DNA of 64,000 nt from Sphingomonadales bacterium (GTDB taxonomy: Bacteria > Pseudomonadota > Alphaproteobacteria > Sphingomonadales > Sphingomonadaceae): positions 744,001 to 808,000 of the forward strand of contig JADJXT010000001.1 in assembly GCA_016720115.1 (NCBI GenBank). Direction: 5' to 3'. Position numbers and translations under genes: made by a program. Below the pieces are notes generated by a model that saw only the letters and a program-made list of their open reading frames with translations, made no database searches and had not been told where the DNA came from. Positions 1-8,283 of the stretch are shown piece by piece (positions within the stretch are counted from its first letter, which is position 1; every line of letters begins with the position of its first letter).

Positions 1-2001
1 GTTGACCGGCGTTGCCACGTCGATGCGCATGGGCCCGAAATTGGTGTAGAAACGCCCGCCAACGCCCACGCCGAACCGCCAGTCATCAAATTGCGGGGTG
101 CTCTCCTGATAGACTTGGCCAGCATCGACAAAGGCGACGGCCCCGAAATTCCCGAAACGGTAGCGAACTTCCGCCGCCGCTTCATTGAGGCTGCGGCCTC
201 CGACCGGATTGCCTTCAATATCGTTCGGGCCGAGTTGCTGGTAACCAAAGCCGCGCACCGATCCGCCGCCGCCGCCAAAATAGCGCCGCGACGGTGGCAG
301 GCTGTCGCGCGTCGTACCCATGATCGACCCGACCCGACCGCGAGCGGCAATCACCAGCGATTCGCCGATAGGCTGGTAAATGCTGCCATCGAGCATGCCT
401 CGCAGATAGAAACGCGATCCCTGGCCCAGCGAAGTTTCCGGTGACAGCCGCAGGTTCAGGCGGAAACCGCGGCTGGGGTTCAGCAAATCGTCAGACCGGT
501 CAAATCCCAGCTCGGTGGGGAGGGCCGCCACATAAAAAAGTTTCCGGTCGCGTGCCATCCGCGCGATTTCGAACAGGCTTTCATAAGTGGCGAGCAGTTC
601 CAATCCGACGGAATAGGTCAGTTTCTTCTGCCATATCGGTGTCGACTGATAGGAGAGGGTTCCCGCAAGCCGACCCGTATAGGCGCTGAAAGCATCGTAA
701 TTCTTGTGGAGCGCCGAAAGCGACAAGCCGATTGTTCGATCGCGCTTTCCGGCGTTGGAGCGGTTGAATATGACCCCCAATGCCTGTTCCTGCGTACCCA
801 ATATCCCGCTTGCCGACAGGGAGCCCTCAGGCGGAAAAAGGTTGCGGTGGGTCCAGCTGCCTTCGGCGCGAAACCCTCGACTGGTTTCATACCCGGCAGA
901 AGCGGCAATCGTCCGGGCCGGGCCGGCTTCCTGCCTGACCAGAAGGTCGGCATAGGCGGTGCCGTCGGGCGCGGTTTCGGTGCTGGCCACCGGTTCGATG
1001 GAGACGGTAGATAATAGTCCCGTCGCAACCAGCGCTTCACGCAGGTCGTCGACCATGCGTGCATCATACAGCTCACCGGTCTTGAAACGGCGCAGTATCG
1101 CAACATGGTCTGAACTGAACACGGGATTGCCTTCGGTCAGCACCTTGCCGAAATAGCTTTTTGCGCCCGTTGCGACGGGTAAGCTATAATCCCCGGTAGC
1201 CTGCGCTTCATCGAGCAGGATGTCGCGTTGCCCGACTTGCGCAAAGGGATAGCCATTTTGCGGCAATGCCAGCGAGATTTGCGCTTCGGCCGCTACAATC
1301 TCGTCGGCGACAATCGGATCGCCTGTCTTCGGCGGGAAGTTCGGACGGATGATGCTTTCGCTGATCTCCACCGGGGCATCGAAGGCGATGGTTCCCAGTC
1401 GGTAGCGCTGCTCCGGACGGACGCGGAAGGTAATTTCAATCGGCCTGTCGCCGGTTTCGGATCGTTTCGAAGACAGGTTGACCTTGCCGTCATAAAATCC
1501 TTCGCTCGCCAATATGTCGGTCAGCAGCTGCTGGTCCATACGGGCGCGGGCATTGATAGCCGAGCGGCTGTCGGCAGTGCCCCCGTTGACGCTCAAGGAA
1601 GAAAGTTCGCGGAACCGGTTGGTGATCCGGCCGAAAATGGCGGCATTGTCGCCCGCCGATTCAAGCCCCTCAATCTGCACGGCATAGCGCACTTCGGCAT
1701 CGGCATCCCCGGATTCTTCCGCGCCCCCGTCTGCCAAAGGTTCTGCTTCGAAAGTTTCGAGCGATGGCAATGGCTCGTCTATCGCATTGTTCAGGGGTTC
1801 AAGGCCGCTATCCTCTATATCCTCGGACGGGGCTGGCGATGGTTCGGCTTCGTCGACCATAGTTTCGTCAAGCGACGGGATAGACCTCGAAAACTCGTCA
1901 TCCGGAATGATGGGGTCTGTCGGCGCGGGATCTTGCCCGGCAACTGCGGCCGACGCCAATACGAGTGCGATACATGCCAGACCGGATTGCAAGCGATTCA
2001 T
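1..2001 (-). CDS. tamA: Translocation and assembly module TamA (Omp85/BamA family), 3' end off window
   Basis: Outer-membrane Omp85 protein that inserts beta-barrel proteins together with TamB. The minus frame is open for 667 codons and continues past the left edge, so the last barrel strands are missing. The protein starts MNRLQSG, has a signal peptide cleaved near AVAG, then an acidic Pro/Glu-rich linker of about 70 residues, POTRA-like repeats and a barrel. The last visible residues, RFYTNFGPMRIDVATPVN, match the family ending in which a GP-x-R-hydrophobic-D strand precedes the terminal strand. It lies downstream of, and in line with, the M48 gene, about 108 bp away. tamB would be expected next, outside the window. 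TamA is preferred over BamA because of the linker and the apparently small POTRA region, but POTRA number was not counted. Confidence 0.85.
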   Translation of the reverse strand, partial: MNRLQSGLACIALVLASAAVAGQDPAPTDPIIPDDEFSRSIPSLDETMVDEAEPSPAPSEDIEDSGLEPLNNAIDEPLPSLETFEAEPLADGGAEESGDADAEVRYAVQIEGLESAGDNAAIFGRITNRFRELSSLSVNGGTADSRSAINARARMDQQLLTDILASEGFYDGKVNLSSKRSETGDRPIEITFRVRPEQRYRLGTIAFDAPVEISESIIRPNFPPKTGDPIVADEIVAAEAQISLALPQNGYPFAQVGQRDILLDEAQATGDYSLPVATGAKSYFGKVLTEGNPVFSSDHVAILRRFKTGELYDARMVDDLREALVATGLLSTVSIEPVASTETAPDGTAYADLLVRQEAGPARTIAASAGYETSRGFRAEGSWTHRNLFPPEGSLSASGILGTQEQALGVIFNRSNAGKRDRTIGLSLSALHKNYDAFSAYTGRLAGTLSYQSTPIWQKKLTYSVGLELLATYESLFEIARMARDRKLFYVAALPTELGFDRSDDLLNPSRGFRLNLRLSPETSLGQGSRFYLRGMLDGSIYQPIGESLVIAARGRVGSIMGTTRDSLPPSRRYFGGGGGSVRGFGYQQLGPNDIEGNPVGGRSLNEAAAEVRYRFGNFGAVAFVDAGQVYQESTPQFDDWRFGVGVGGRFYTNFGPMRIDVATPVN

Positions 2002-2109
2002 TGCAGAGAAATTATCCCAGCTTTTCAACAGTTGATTGCTCAATATGGAAGCGCGGAATGTCCATCGCCGACCAGGCAATATATTTAAAGTCACTTTGAC
2101 GATTGCCAA

Positions 2110-2871
2110 TCACCTGCCTACCAGCTGCAACGCGCTGCCATGGGCTTTCAGCCAGCGGTCTGCGGCTTTCCTGTCGCCTTCAAATAGTTCTTCAAACCAG
2201 GCATAAAAGGCCGGGCTGTGGTCCATGTGGCGCATATGAGCTACCTCATGCGCGATCACCGATCGGCGGACGAAGGGCGGCGCCATGATCAGCCGCCAGC
2301 TGAGCGAAATCGTGCCGCGTGAGGAACAGCTGCCCCAACGGCTGCGCGGATCGCCGATTGCCAGTGCGGGCGTGATTTCACCTGCTTTCCCGCAATATTC
2401 CGAGATGTCGTGGGCATAAACCGGCCGTGCCGCTTCGCGCAGCCAGCGAATGATGCGAGGGCCGACCAGTTCCTCCGGGCCGCCCACATGCAGTTCGAAA
2501 CCTTCTGCCCCTTCGACACGCGCAACGCTGCGGCTGTTGCCCACATTCCAGGTTATCCGGTGCGGTTCACCCAGATAGGCGACATGGGCGCCATGCCCGA
2601 GCTTTGCGACGGCAGGGGCCGTTTCAAATCGCGTCGCTATCCACTGTCGTTTCTGGGCAACGAAATCGAGCGCGGCAGCGGTTGGCGCATAGACCGGCAT
2701 GGTAATCCGGATTTCGCGCTTGATTGTATCGGCGCGCATCGAGATCCGCCGCGCCTGGCTGGTGCGCCTGATGCGGACAGGAACCGGCTGCCCCTCTATG
2801 TCCACAACCGGATCACCGGCCTTCGGATCAGAGAGGCTGCTCGACAATATGGTTTTCAAGCGGTCCAGCAT
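2110..2871 (-). CDS. M48-family (YgjP/DUF45-like) metallopeptidase
   Basis: Predicted cytoplasmic zinc metalloprotease of 253 residues. The zinc motif is HEVAH at residues 208-212, with a third ligand probably H218 in the following MDHSP; E209 would be the catalytic base. The stretch RSRWGSCSS about 30 residues before the motif is typical of the YgjP/SprT-like DUF45 group. No signal peptide or membrane segment is visible. I start at the ATG of MLDRLKT, which overlaps the end of the upstream UPF0260 gene by 44 bp, so the two are probably translationally coupled; TTG codons 12 and 24 bases further in are alternatives. Family membership is clear; the substrate is unknown. Confidence 0.85.
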   Translation of the reverse strand: MLDRLKTILSSSLSDPKAGDPVVDIEGQPVPVRIRRTSQARRISMRADTIKREIRITMPVYAPTAAALDFVAQKRQWIATRFETAPAVAKLGHGAHVAYLGEPHRITWNVGNSRSVARVEGAEGFELHVGGPEELVGPRIIRWLREAARPVYAHDISEYCGKAGEITPALAIGDPRSRWGSCSSRGTISLSWRLIMAPPFVRRSVIAHEVAHMRHMDHSPAFYAWFEELFEGDRKAADRWLKAHGSALQLVGR

Positions 2872-3262
2872 GGAGTTCCGATATTGCCCGACCTTTGACC
2901 GATATGCCAGCACGATGCACAGCCTCTGGATCGCCGCAGACCAGATAATGCCATTCGGGCAGTGGATTGCCATTGGCGCGCAGCACATAGGCGCAGGTCG
3001 ATGGCAACCAGGGATAGCTGTCGATGCTCCGCCGGTTCAGCCGGATGCAATCGGGGACATGCATCCGCCGGTGCCGGTAATCGGCGCAGCGGCAGCTTTT
3101 GAGATCGAGAAGCTTGCACGCAACATTGGTCGGGTAAATGCGGCCGGTATCCTCATCCTCGACCTTGTGCAGGCAGCATTTCCCGCACCCGTCGCACAGC
3201 GCCTCCCACTCTTCGCGATTGAGGGCTTCTATCGGTTTTTCCCAGAAAGCGCGTTCGCTCAA
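2828..3262 (-). CDS. YcgN/UPF0260 (YkgJ-type) cysteine cluster protein
   Basis: A 144-residue protein closely resembling E. coli YcgN. The CDGCGKCCLHK cluster near the N-terminus, later Cys residues (NVACKLL, CRCADY, PDCIRL, TCAYVL), and the ISV motif near the C-terminus are family hallmarks and suggest binding of a metal or Fe-S cluster. The role is not established. No ATG fits. The TTG two bases after the sco1-like stop codon gives MSERAFWEKP and a length like the family, so I prefer it over longer frames that run into sco1. Its position between a copper chaperone and a metalloprotease is consistent with a metal-related job, but that is inference. Confidence 0.8.
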   Translation of the reverse strand: MSERAFWEKPIEALNREEWEALCDGCGKCCLHKVEDEDTGRIYPTNVACKLLDLKSCRCADYRHRRMHVPDCIRLNRRSIDSYPWLPSTCAYVLRANGNPLPEWHYLVCGDPEAVHRAGISVKGRAISELHAGPLENHIVEQPL

Positions 3263-3263
3263 C

Positions 3264-3881
3264 TCAGCGAACCCACTTCGCGAGTTCCGCCGCCACCAGC
3301 TTCGGGTCGCCTTCATTGGCTTGGGTATTGGGCGTGTCGGCGGGCAGCAGCGCCAGAGGCTTGCCATCCGGCCCCATCAGGAAAGGCGTCTGGCTGTGGC
3401 TCATCAGATAGCTTTCCGCGCTGGAGCCTTCGACGCGTTCATAATGGACCGCAAAGGCCTTGGCGGCTTCCGCGATTTGCTCATCGCTCCCCGTCAGACC
3501 AATCAGTCGCGGATGAAAGGCAGACACGAACTGTTTGAGCACCGCAGGCGTATCGCGCTTTGGATCGACGGTGATGAACAGCGGCTGCACTTTGCCCGCA
3601 AGCTGGGGTTCGGCCTTTTCGAACTGCGACAGGCCGGCCATCAAATGCTGCATGTCCGGCGTGCAGATATCCGGGCAGTTGGTGTAGCCGAAATAGACGA
3701 TGCGAAATTTGCCATCAAATTCGCTATGGCTGCGCTGCTTGCCATCCTGATCGGTCAAAGTGAAAGGGCCGCCGATTGCGGCACCCGCAAGCGGCGCCTG
3801 CGATAAGGGGGCTTGTTCACTGGACGGGCCACAGGCTGCAAGTGCAAATGCTGTGATAAGAAATGTGACATTTTTGTTCAT
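3264..3881 (-). CDS. SCO1/SenC family copper chaperone lipoprotein
   Basis: Membrane-anchored thioredoxin-fold protein of the type that delivers copper to the CuA site of cytochrome c oxidase. MNKNVTF starts a lipoprotein signal with lipobox LAAC (lipidated C17). The copper-binding CPDIC pair is at C69 and C73, and the third ligand is H162 in MSHSQTP. The motifs VYFGYTNCPDIC and FITVDPKRDTP are standard for the family, as is the length of 205 residues. An ATG five codons upstream exists, but the chosen start gives a proper short n-region. It is the first gene of a minus-strand run with UPF0260, M48 and perhaps tamA, and diverges from the ankyrin gene. Confidence 0.9.
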   Translation of the reverse strand: MNKNVTFLITAFALAACGPSSEQAPLSQAPLAGAAIGGPFTLTDQDGKQRSHSEFDGKFRIVYFGYTNCPDICTPDMQHLMAGLSQFEKAEPQLAGKVQPLFITVDPKRDTPAVLKQFVSAFHPRLIGLTGSDEQIAEAAKAFAVHYERVEGSSAESYLMSHSQTPFLMGPDGKPLALLPADTPNTQANEGDPKLVAAELAKWVR

Positions 3882-3950
3882 GGCAGCGCCAGCCATGGTC
3901 TGTTAAGGGCGCGAATTCAAGTTTGCATCTTTCGATTCAGGACAGGGGCC

Positions 3951-4586
3951 ATGCTTCTCATTCGAACCAAATCGCGCGCCTTCCTTCTGGGGGCTATTGC
4001 CGCAGCTTTGATATCGCAGCCAGTACTGGCGCAGTTTTCGGACAGCTATAATTTTTTGAAGGCCGTGGATGAGCGTGACGGAGCGGAAGCGGAAAAATAT
4101 CTGAACGAACCCGGCTCGGTTATCGTCAATACAAAACGTGACCAGACCGGTGAGACGGCGCTGCATATCGTGGTGGCGCGCAAGGATGATACCTGGCTCA
4201 ACTATTTGCTGCTAAAAGGCGCGAACCCCAATCTGGCAGACCGGAAGGGCGTTACCCCGCTAATGCTGGCGACCCAGATGGGCTTTGTCGAAGGTGCAGC
4301 CCGGCTGATCAAGAACAAGGCGAGTGTCGATGGCACCAATCGCAGCGGCGAAACGCCGTTGATCCGTGCGGTGCAGTTACGCAACGCGGAAATGGTGCGC
4401 CTGCTGTTGAAATCGGGAGCCAATCCGGACAAGCGCGATGCCCTTGCCGGGCTGAGTGCGCGTGAATATGCGGCGCAGGATGGTCGCAACAGCGCAATTT
4501 TGGGCATAATCGAGAGAGGCGTCCAGCCTGAAGAGCCCAAGAAAAGCGGCGAACTCGATTTTTCGGGGATTGGCGAGCAGAAATAG
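3951..4586 (+). CDS. Secreted ankyrin-repeat protein
   Basis: A 211-residue exported protein. The signal peptide starts MLLIRTKSRAFLLG and is cleaved after VLAQ. It is followed by about four ankyrin repeats; recognisable cores are GETALHIVVARKD, GVTPLMLATQMG, GETPLIRAVQLR and GLSAREYAAQDG. Ankyrin repeats bind other proteins, so a periplasmic scaffold or inhibitor role is likely, but the partner is unknown. The start follows a CAGGGGCC stretch and removes a Cys-rich upstream extension that is not plausible as protein. It is transcribed away from the SCO1-like gene and converges on the P450 gene. Confidence 0.85.
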   Translation: MLLIRTKSRAFLLGAIAAALISQPVLAQFSDSYNFLKAVDERDGAEAEKYLNEPGSVIVNTKRDQTGETALHIVVARKDDTWLNYLLLKGANPNLADRKGVTPLMLATQMGFVEGAARLIKNKASVDGTNRSGETPLIRAVQLRNAEMVRLLLKSGANPDKRDALAGLSAREYAAQDGRNSAILGIIERGVQPEEPKKSGELDFSGIGEQK

Positions 4587-4629
4587 GCTCTTTCAGGACG
4601 CGTCGCTCATCTGCATCCTGACTTTCGGC

Positions 4630-4678
4630 AGCCTTTTTGCCTGCGGTGCCACAGATATGGCGCGCGCAGGCAAAGGCT
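4630..4678. terminator. Possible convergent terminator hairpin
   Basis: AGCCTTTTTGCCTGCG pairs with CGCAGGCAAAGGCT across a loop of about 19 bases, with a two-T bulge. It sits between the ends of the convergent ankyrin and P450 genes. The T-tract after it is only three bases on the plus strand, so termination strength is doubtful. Confidence 0.4.
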
Positions 4679-4690
4679 TTCATCCTGAAC

Positions 4691-5989
4691 TCAATATTTG
4701 CTGAGTTCGACATCCATCGAGCGATAGCCGTGAACGAAGCAACCCGCGACGCGGGCGGGTTCGGCCACCACGTTCGGGCGTAACCGGCGCTTGGCCATTT
4801 CTTCCAGAAGAACACGAATCTGCAGTTCGGCAAGGCGCGCGCCGACGCAACGGTGGATACCATAGCCGAAGGAGAGATTCCGCCGCGCATTTTCGCGGTC
4901 GACGATCAGCTTGTCGGCATTGTCGAAAACGCTTTCGTCGCGGTTTGCCGAAAGATACCACATGCCGATCTTGTCCCCCGCCTTGATCGGCGCGCCGAAC
5001 AGGTCATGGTCGCGCAATGCCGTGCGGCGCATATGCGCGAGCGGCGTCTGCCAGCGGATGACTTCGCTGACTGCATTGGGGATCAGTTCGGGATTTTTTT
5101 CCAGTTTCTCGCGCTCGTCCTGGAAACTGTGCAGGCCATAGGCATAGCCCGACATCGAATTGCGGGTGGTATCGTTGCCGCCGACAATCAGCAGGATCAG
5201 GTTCCCCATATATTCGAACTGGGTCATGTCCTTCATCGGTGAATGGATCATGCGACTGATGAGGTCAGGCGCTTCGCCGCGGCTCTTGCGTTCGTCCCAA
5301 AGCCGCTGGAAATAGGCACCCATTTCGAACATTTTTGCAAGGCGTGCCTTGCGTGTCTCCTCGGTGCGGAACAATTCGACATCGCCCGCCCAATCCGACC
5401 ATTCGGTCAGCAGACGCCGATCCTCCCACGGGAAATCGAACAGCAGCGCCAGCATCTGCGTCGTCAGTTCGATCGAGACCTTGTCCACCCAGTCGAACGC
5501 GGTGCCGACCGGAAGCGAATCCAGAAGCTCGCCGGTACGGCGCCGGATATCGGCAGCCATGCGTTCCATTTCGCCTGGGGTGAAGGCAGGCGCGATGACG
5601 CGGCGTTCTTCGGTGTGCTTGGGCCGATCCATCGCGATGAACATGGGCATGACGATGCGTTCGTCTTCGGGAATCGGCTCATCAAGCGCTTCGTCGTCGA
5701 CCAGCGTGATGCCGCCATGTTCGAACGACGAGGAATAGATATCCGGCAACGCCTCCACATGCTGGATGGCCTTCAGCGTGGTGACGTTCCAGTAACTGCC
5801 AAAGCTGCTGCCCTCGACCTTGTTGATCGGGGCCTGCTCGCGCATTTCCTTGAAAATTGGATGCCAGCGATCTTCGACATAGATTTCCGGACGGGTGACA
5901 TCCCATTCATGGGGGCACTGGACGACTTTCCAGGGCAGCTTCTCGCCGGATTCGGTTGCCGATGTATCGAGCACAGGGGCAGTTGCCAT
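4691..5989 (-). CDS. Cytochrome P450, CYP153-like (alkane/terpene hydroxylase type)
   Basis: Soluble heme monooxygenase of 432 residues. The heme-binding loop is FGYGIHRCVG with the ligand Cys near residue 381; the ExxR pair is in EVIRW. The I-helix reads GGNDTTRNSMSG, which is characteristic of CYP153 enzymes that hydroxylate terminal carbons of medium-chain alkanes or limonene-like substrates. CYP153 enzymes need a [2Fe-2S] ferredoxin and a reductase; none is adjacent, but a suitable ferredoxin gene lies about 15 kb away at 20912. The promoter holds two palindromes (6028-6041 and 6065-6081). CYP153 subfamily is from motif recall, without alignment. Confidence 0.9.
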   Translation of the reverse strand: MATAPVLDTSATESGEKLPWKVVQCPHEWDVTRPEIYVEDRWHPIFKEMREQAPINKVEGSSFGSYWNVTTLKAIQHVEALPDIYSSSFEHGGITLVDDEALDEPIPEDERIVMPMFIAMDRPKHTEERRVIAPAFTPGEMERMAADIRRRTGELLDSLPVGTAFDWVDKVSIELTTQMLALLFDFPWEDRRLLTEWSDWAGDVELFRTEETRKARLAKMFEMGAYFQRLWDERKSRGEAPDLISRMIHSPMKDMTQFEYMGNLILLIVGGNDTTRNSMSGYAYGLHSFQDEREKLEKNPELIPNAVSEVIRWQTPLAHMRRTALRDHDLFGAPIKAGDKIGMWYLSANRDESVFDNADKLIVDRENARRNLSFGYGIHRCVGARLAELQIRVLLEEMAKRRLRPNVVAEPARVAGCFVHGYRSMDVELSKY

Positions 5990-6027
5990 ATTCAGACTCC
6001 TCTCTTTGCTGCGGAGAGTGCCATTGC

Positions 6028-6041
6028 TGACAACAATGTCA
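6028..6041. promoter_or_regulatory. Palindrome upstream of CYP153-like gene (candidate operator)
   Basis: TGACA-ACAA-TGTCA, a perfect five-base inverted repeat about 39 bp upstream of the P450 start. With flanks the plus strand reads CAATGTCAAT, a ten-base string that also occurs at the tetR palindrome at 45145-45160. A TetR-type operator is possible; no regulator gene is adjacent. Confidence 0.4.
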
Positions 6042-6064
6042 ATCCCGTTTCGATACGCAACTTA

Positions 6065-6081
6065 ATTTGCGGTCAGCAAAT
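6065..6081. promoter_or_regulatory. Second palindrome upstream of CYP153-like gene
   Basis: ATTTGC-GGTCA-GCAAAT, a perfect six-base inverted repeat that touches the stop codon of the upstream ABC permease gene. It could be an operator for the P450 or a small hairpin at the end of the ABC transcript. Confidence 0.35.
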
Positions 6082-7304
6082 CAACCCGGAAGCTTGACGA
6101 GGCCGAACAATTTCTTGCCCCCCGTTTCCTTGATGCGACCAGCACTGCCCGACTTCATGACATTGCGTCGAAACAGGTAGACACCGACGCGCAGGATGAT
6201 CAGCACGAATAATGCCTGCCAGACCACCGCGAGAAGGTGCGGCCACAATGTTGCGTCCTGCGCCGCACGGGCGATCATGGCGAAAGGAGAGGTGAACGGG
6301 AAAAGGCAGGCAAACAGCTCGATGGGCTCGCCCAGCTTTGTGACGGTGTACATTGCGAAGAAGAAGTTGATGAGTTGCGCCATTGTCACCGGCATCGAAA
6401 GTGTCTGCACTTCGCGCACCGTCGCCGCCATTGCGCCTATGCCAAGGAACAGCGAGCCGAGGATGAGATAGGCCATCGTAAAATAGACCACGCCGAGCAA
6501 GACAAATACCGGCCAGCCGACAGCGGGCGTTGGCAGGCTCGGCAAGGCCGGTCCGGACAGGCTCGCAAGCCCGAAGCCGACTGTTGTCCAGACGGCGATG
6601 CCGACAAAGGCCATGGCCAGCATGGCGAACAGCTTGCCCAGGAAAACGGAATCCATGGGAACGGCGGCGGCCAGGATCTCGATAATCTTGTTCGCCTTTT
6701 CCTCGACCAGATTGGACAGCACCATGCCGGCCAGCAACATGGTCAGCATGAAAAGCAGCACCTGGGTCGCTTGCGCTGTAACCAGTCGCTGCTGTTTCTC
6801 ATTGCCTGCGCTGCGTTGCACCAGCCGTGTTTCGACGGGTGGCAGCGCCATTGCGTCGGCATTCATGGCAAAAGCTGAAAGCATCGCGACTTCGCCCTGG
6901 TAGCTTTCAATCGGCCCGCGTGTTCCGGTGAGTATCGGTTTTTCGAGCGTGCCGCCCAACACTGCGGCAAGCCCGTTGGCTTTATCATCCAGCAACTTCT
7001 CAGGCGGCACATTATGTGCGGATTGGGCCAATTGCTTCAACTCGGGCAAGCGCCGCTCGCCGATTTGCGCCGCCAATGTCGAGCGGGCCGCCAGCAACTG
7101 GCGGCTGTCTTCGGCTGACATCGCCACGCCGACGACCGGGCGGTCTATGTCACGCGCGACCTGCCCGCCCAACAGACCCGCCGCCCCACCGACCAGCAAG
7201 GGGAACATCGGACCGAGCAGGAAGAAAAAGAAGGCTTTGGAAAAAATGATCGCCGTGAAATCGCGGCGGCCGATGACAAAGGCGGCGCGGATGGTCTCGA
7301 TCAT
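6081..7304 (-). CDS. ABC-2 family exporter permease (NatB-like)
   Basis: Inner-membrane permease of 407 residues. One membrane span lies near residues 20-47, then a large extracytoplasmic domain to about residue 180, then five or six spans at the C-terminus. The motif NLVEEKANKIIEILAAAVP after the first C-terminal span is typical of NatB/YhaP-type ABC-2 permeases. The start codon overlaps the stop of the ATPase gene (ATGA), so the two are translationally coupled and form one exporter. The substrate cannot be told from sequence; relatives export sodium ions or small toxic compounds. Confidence 0.87.
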   Translation of the reverse strand: MIETIRAAFVIGRRDFTAIIFSKAFFFFLLGPMFPLLVGGAAGLLGGQVARDIDRPVVGVAMSAEDSRQLLAARSTLAAQIGERRLPELKQLAQSAHNVPPEKLLDDKANGLAAVLGGTLEKPILTGTRGPIESYQGEVAMLSAFAMNADAMALPPVETRLVQRSAGNEKQQRLVTAQATQVLLFMLTMLLAGMVLSNLVEEKANKIIEILAAAVPMDSVFLGKLFAMLAMAFVGIAVWTTVGFGLASLSGPALPSLPTPAVGWPVFVLLGVVYFTMAYLILGSLFLGIGAMAATVREVQTLSMPVTMAQLINFFFAMYTVTKLGEPIELFACLFPFTSPFAMIARAAQDATLWPHLLAVVWQALFVLIILRVGVYLFRRNVMKSGSAGRIKETGGKKLFGLVKLPG

Positions 7305-8233
7305 AGCAATTCCTCCGCTGTGTGGGCATCCATTTCGGCAGCGGCATCTTCTCCGGCAATCGCGACAAAGGCATCGTGCAGGCCGGGGCGTTCGATCGAA
7401 AGTGATCGCACCCCTGCCTTGCCTTCAACAAGTGCTGTGAGCAAGGGTTCAACCCCGCTGTCGGGCAATGTGAAGTGCCACCAATTGCCTTCATGCCGGG
7501 CGTCGTCCGGAAGCGCTTTGCGCCACGGGCCATCGACGCTTTCGGTTTCAAGATGCACCTGCGGGCGCAACCTGTCGCGCGCGGTCGATACCAGTCCGTC
7601 GAAACTGACTTTGCCCTTGGCGATAATCGCAATGCGTTCGCACAGCCGCTCGGCATGCGCGATGACATGGGTGGAAAAGATGATCGTAACCCCGCGCTCC
7701 GCCTGCGCCCTGATCATCCGCTCCAGCTTTGCCTGATTCAAGGCGTCGAGGCCGGAAAAGGGCTCGTCAAGCACGATGAGTTTGGGATCGTGAACGATGG
7801 TGCCGAGCAATTGCACCGTCTGCGCCATGCCTTTTGACAGCTGTCGTATCTGGCGATCGGCGGCATAGCCCAGCCCCGCCTCTTCCATCAATTCGCGCCC
7901 GCGTCGTTCACCGTCCTTCAACGGCATCCCGCGCAGCGCGCCCATGAAGGCGATCGTGTCGACAGCCCGCATCGATTGATACAGTCCGCGTTCTTCGGGC
8001 AGGTAACCGACCAGCTTCGATTGGCTCAGCGGACGGTCTGATCCCAGCAAAATGCGGGTGCCTGCATCGGGATCGATAATGCCCAGCAGCATGCGGATGG
8101 TGGTCGTTTTGCCTGCGCCATTCGGCCCCAATATGCCATAGATGCTACCTTCGGGGACATTCAGGTCGATGCCGTCCACGGCGCGGAATCCGTCGAACTG
8201 CTTGACAAGCCCGCGTGCCTCGATTGCATGCAT
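7301..8233 (-). CDS. ABC transporter ATP-binding protein (NatA-like)
   Basis: Cytoplasmic ATPase of 310 residues that powers the adjacent permease. It has Walker A GPNGAGKTT, the signature LSKGMAQ, Walker B LIVLDEPFSGLD and the switch histidine in FSTHV. The C-terminal region after about residue 215 is the DUF4162-type extension common in this group. The start MHAIEARGLVKQFDG is chosen because upstream codons give no conserved sequence. It diverges from queG with only 50 bp between the starts. Confidence 0.9.
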   Translation of the reverse strand: MHAIEARGLVKQFDGFRAVDGIDLNVPEGSIYGILGPNGAGKTTTIRMLLGIIDPDAGTRILLGSDRPLSQSKLVGYLPEERGLYQSMRAVDTIAFMGALRGMPLKDGERRGRELMEEAGLGYAADRQIRQLSKGMAQTVQLLGTIVHDPKLIVLDEPFSGLDALNQAKLERMIRAQAERGVTIIFSTHVIAHAERLCERIAIIAKGKVSFDGLVSTARDRLRPQVHLETESVDGPWRKALPDDARHEGNWWHFTLPDSGVEPLLTALVEGKAGVRSLSIERPGLHDAFVAIAGEDAAAEMDAHTAEELL

Positions 8234-8283
8234 ATTGGTAAATCGCCCCAAAACTGATCCGGTACCCGAAATAGGGACAGCGC

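Noticed and set aside
1228..2088. Long plus-strand frame of 286 codons opposite tamA
   Set aside because: It is antisense to a gene with a clear signal peptide and barrel motifs, and its translation shows no family pattern. GC-rich DNA often leaves such frames open.
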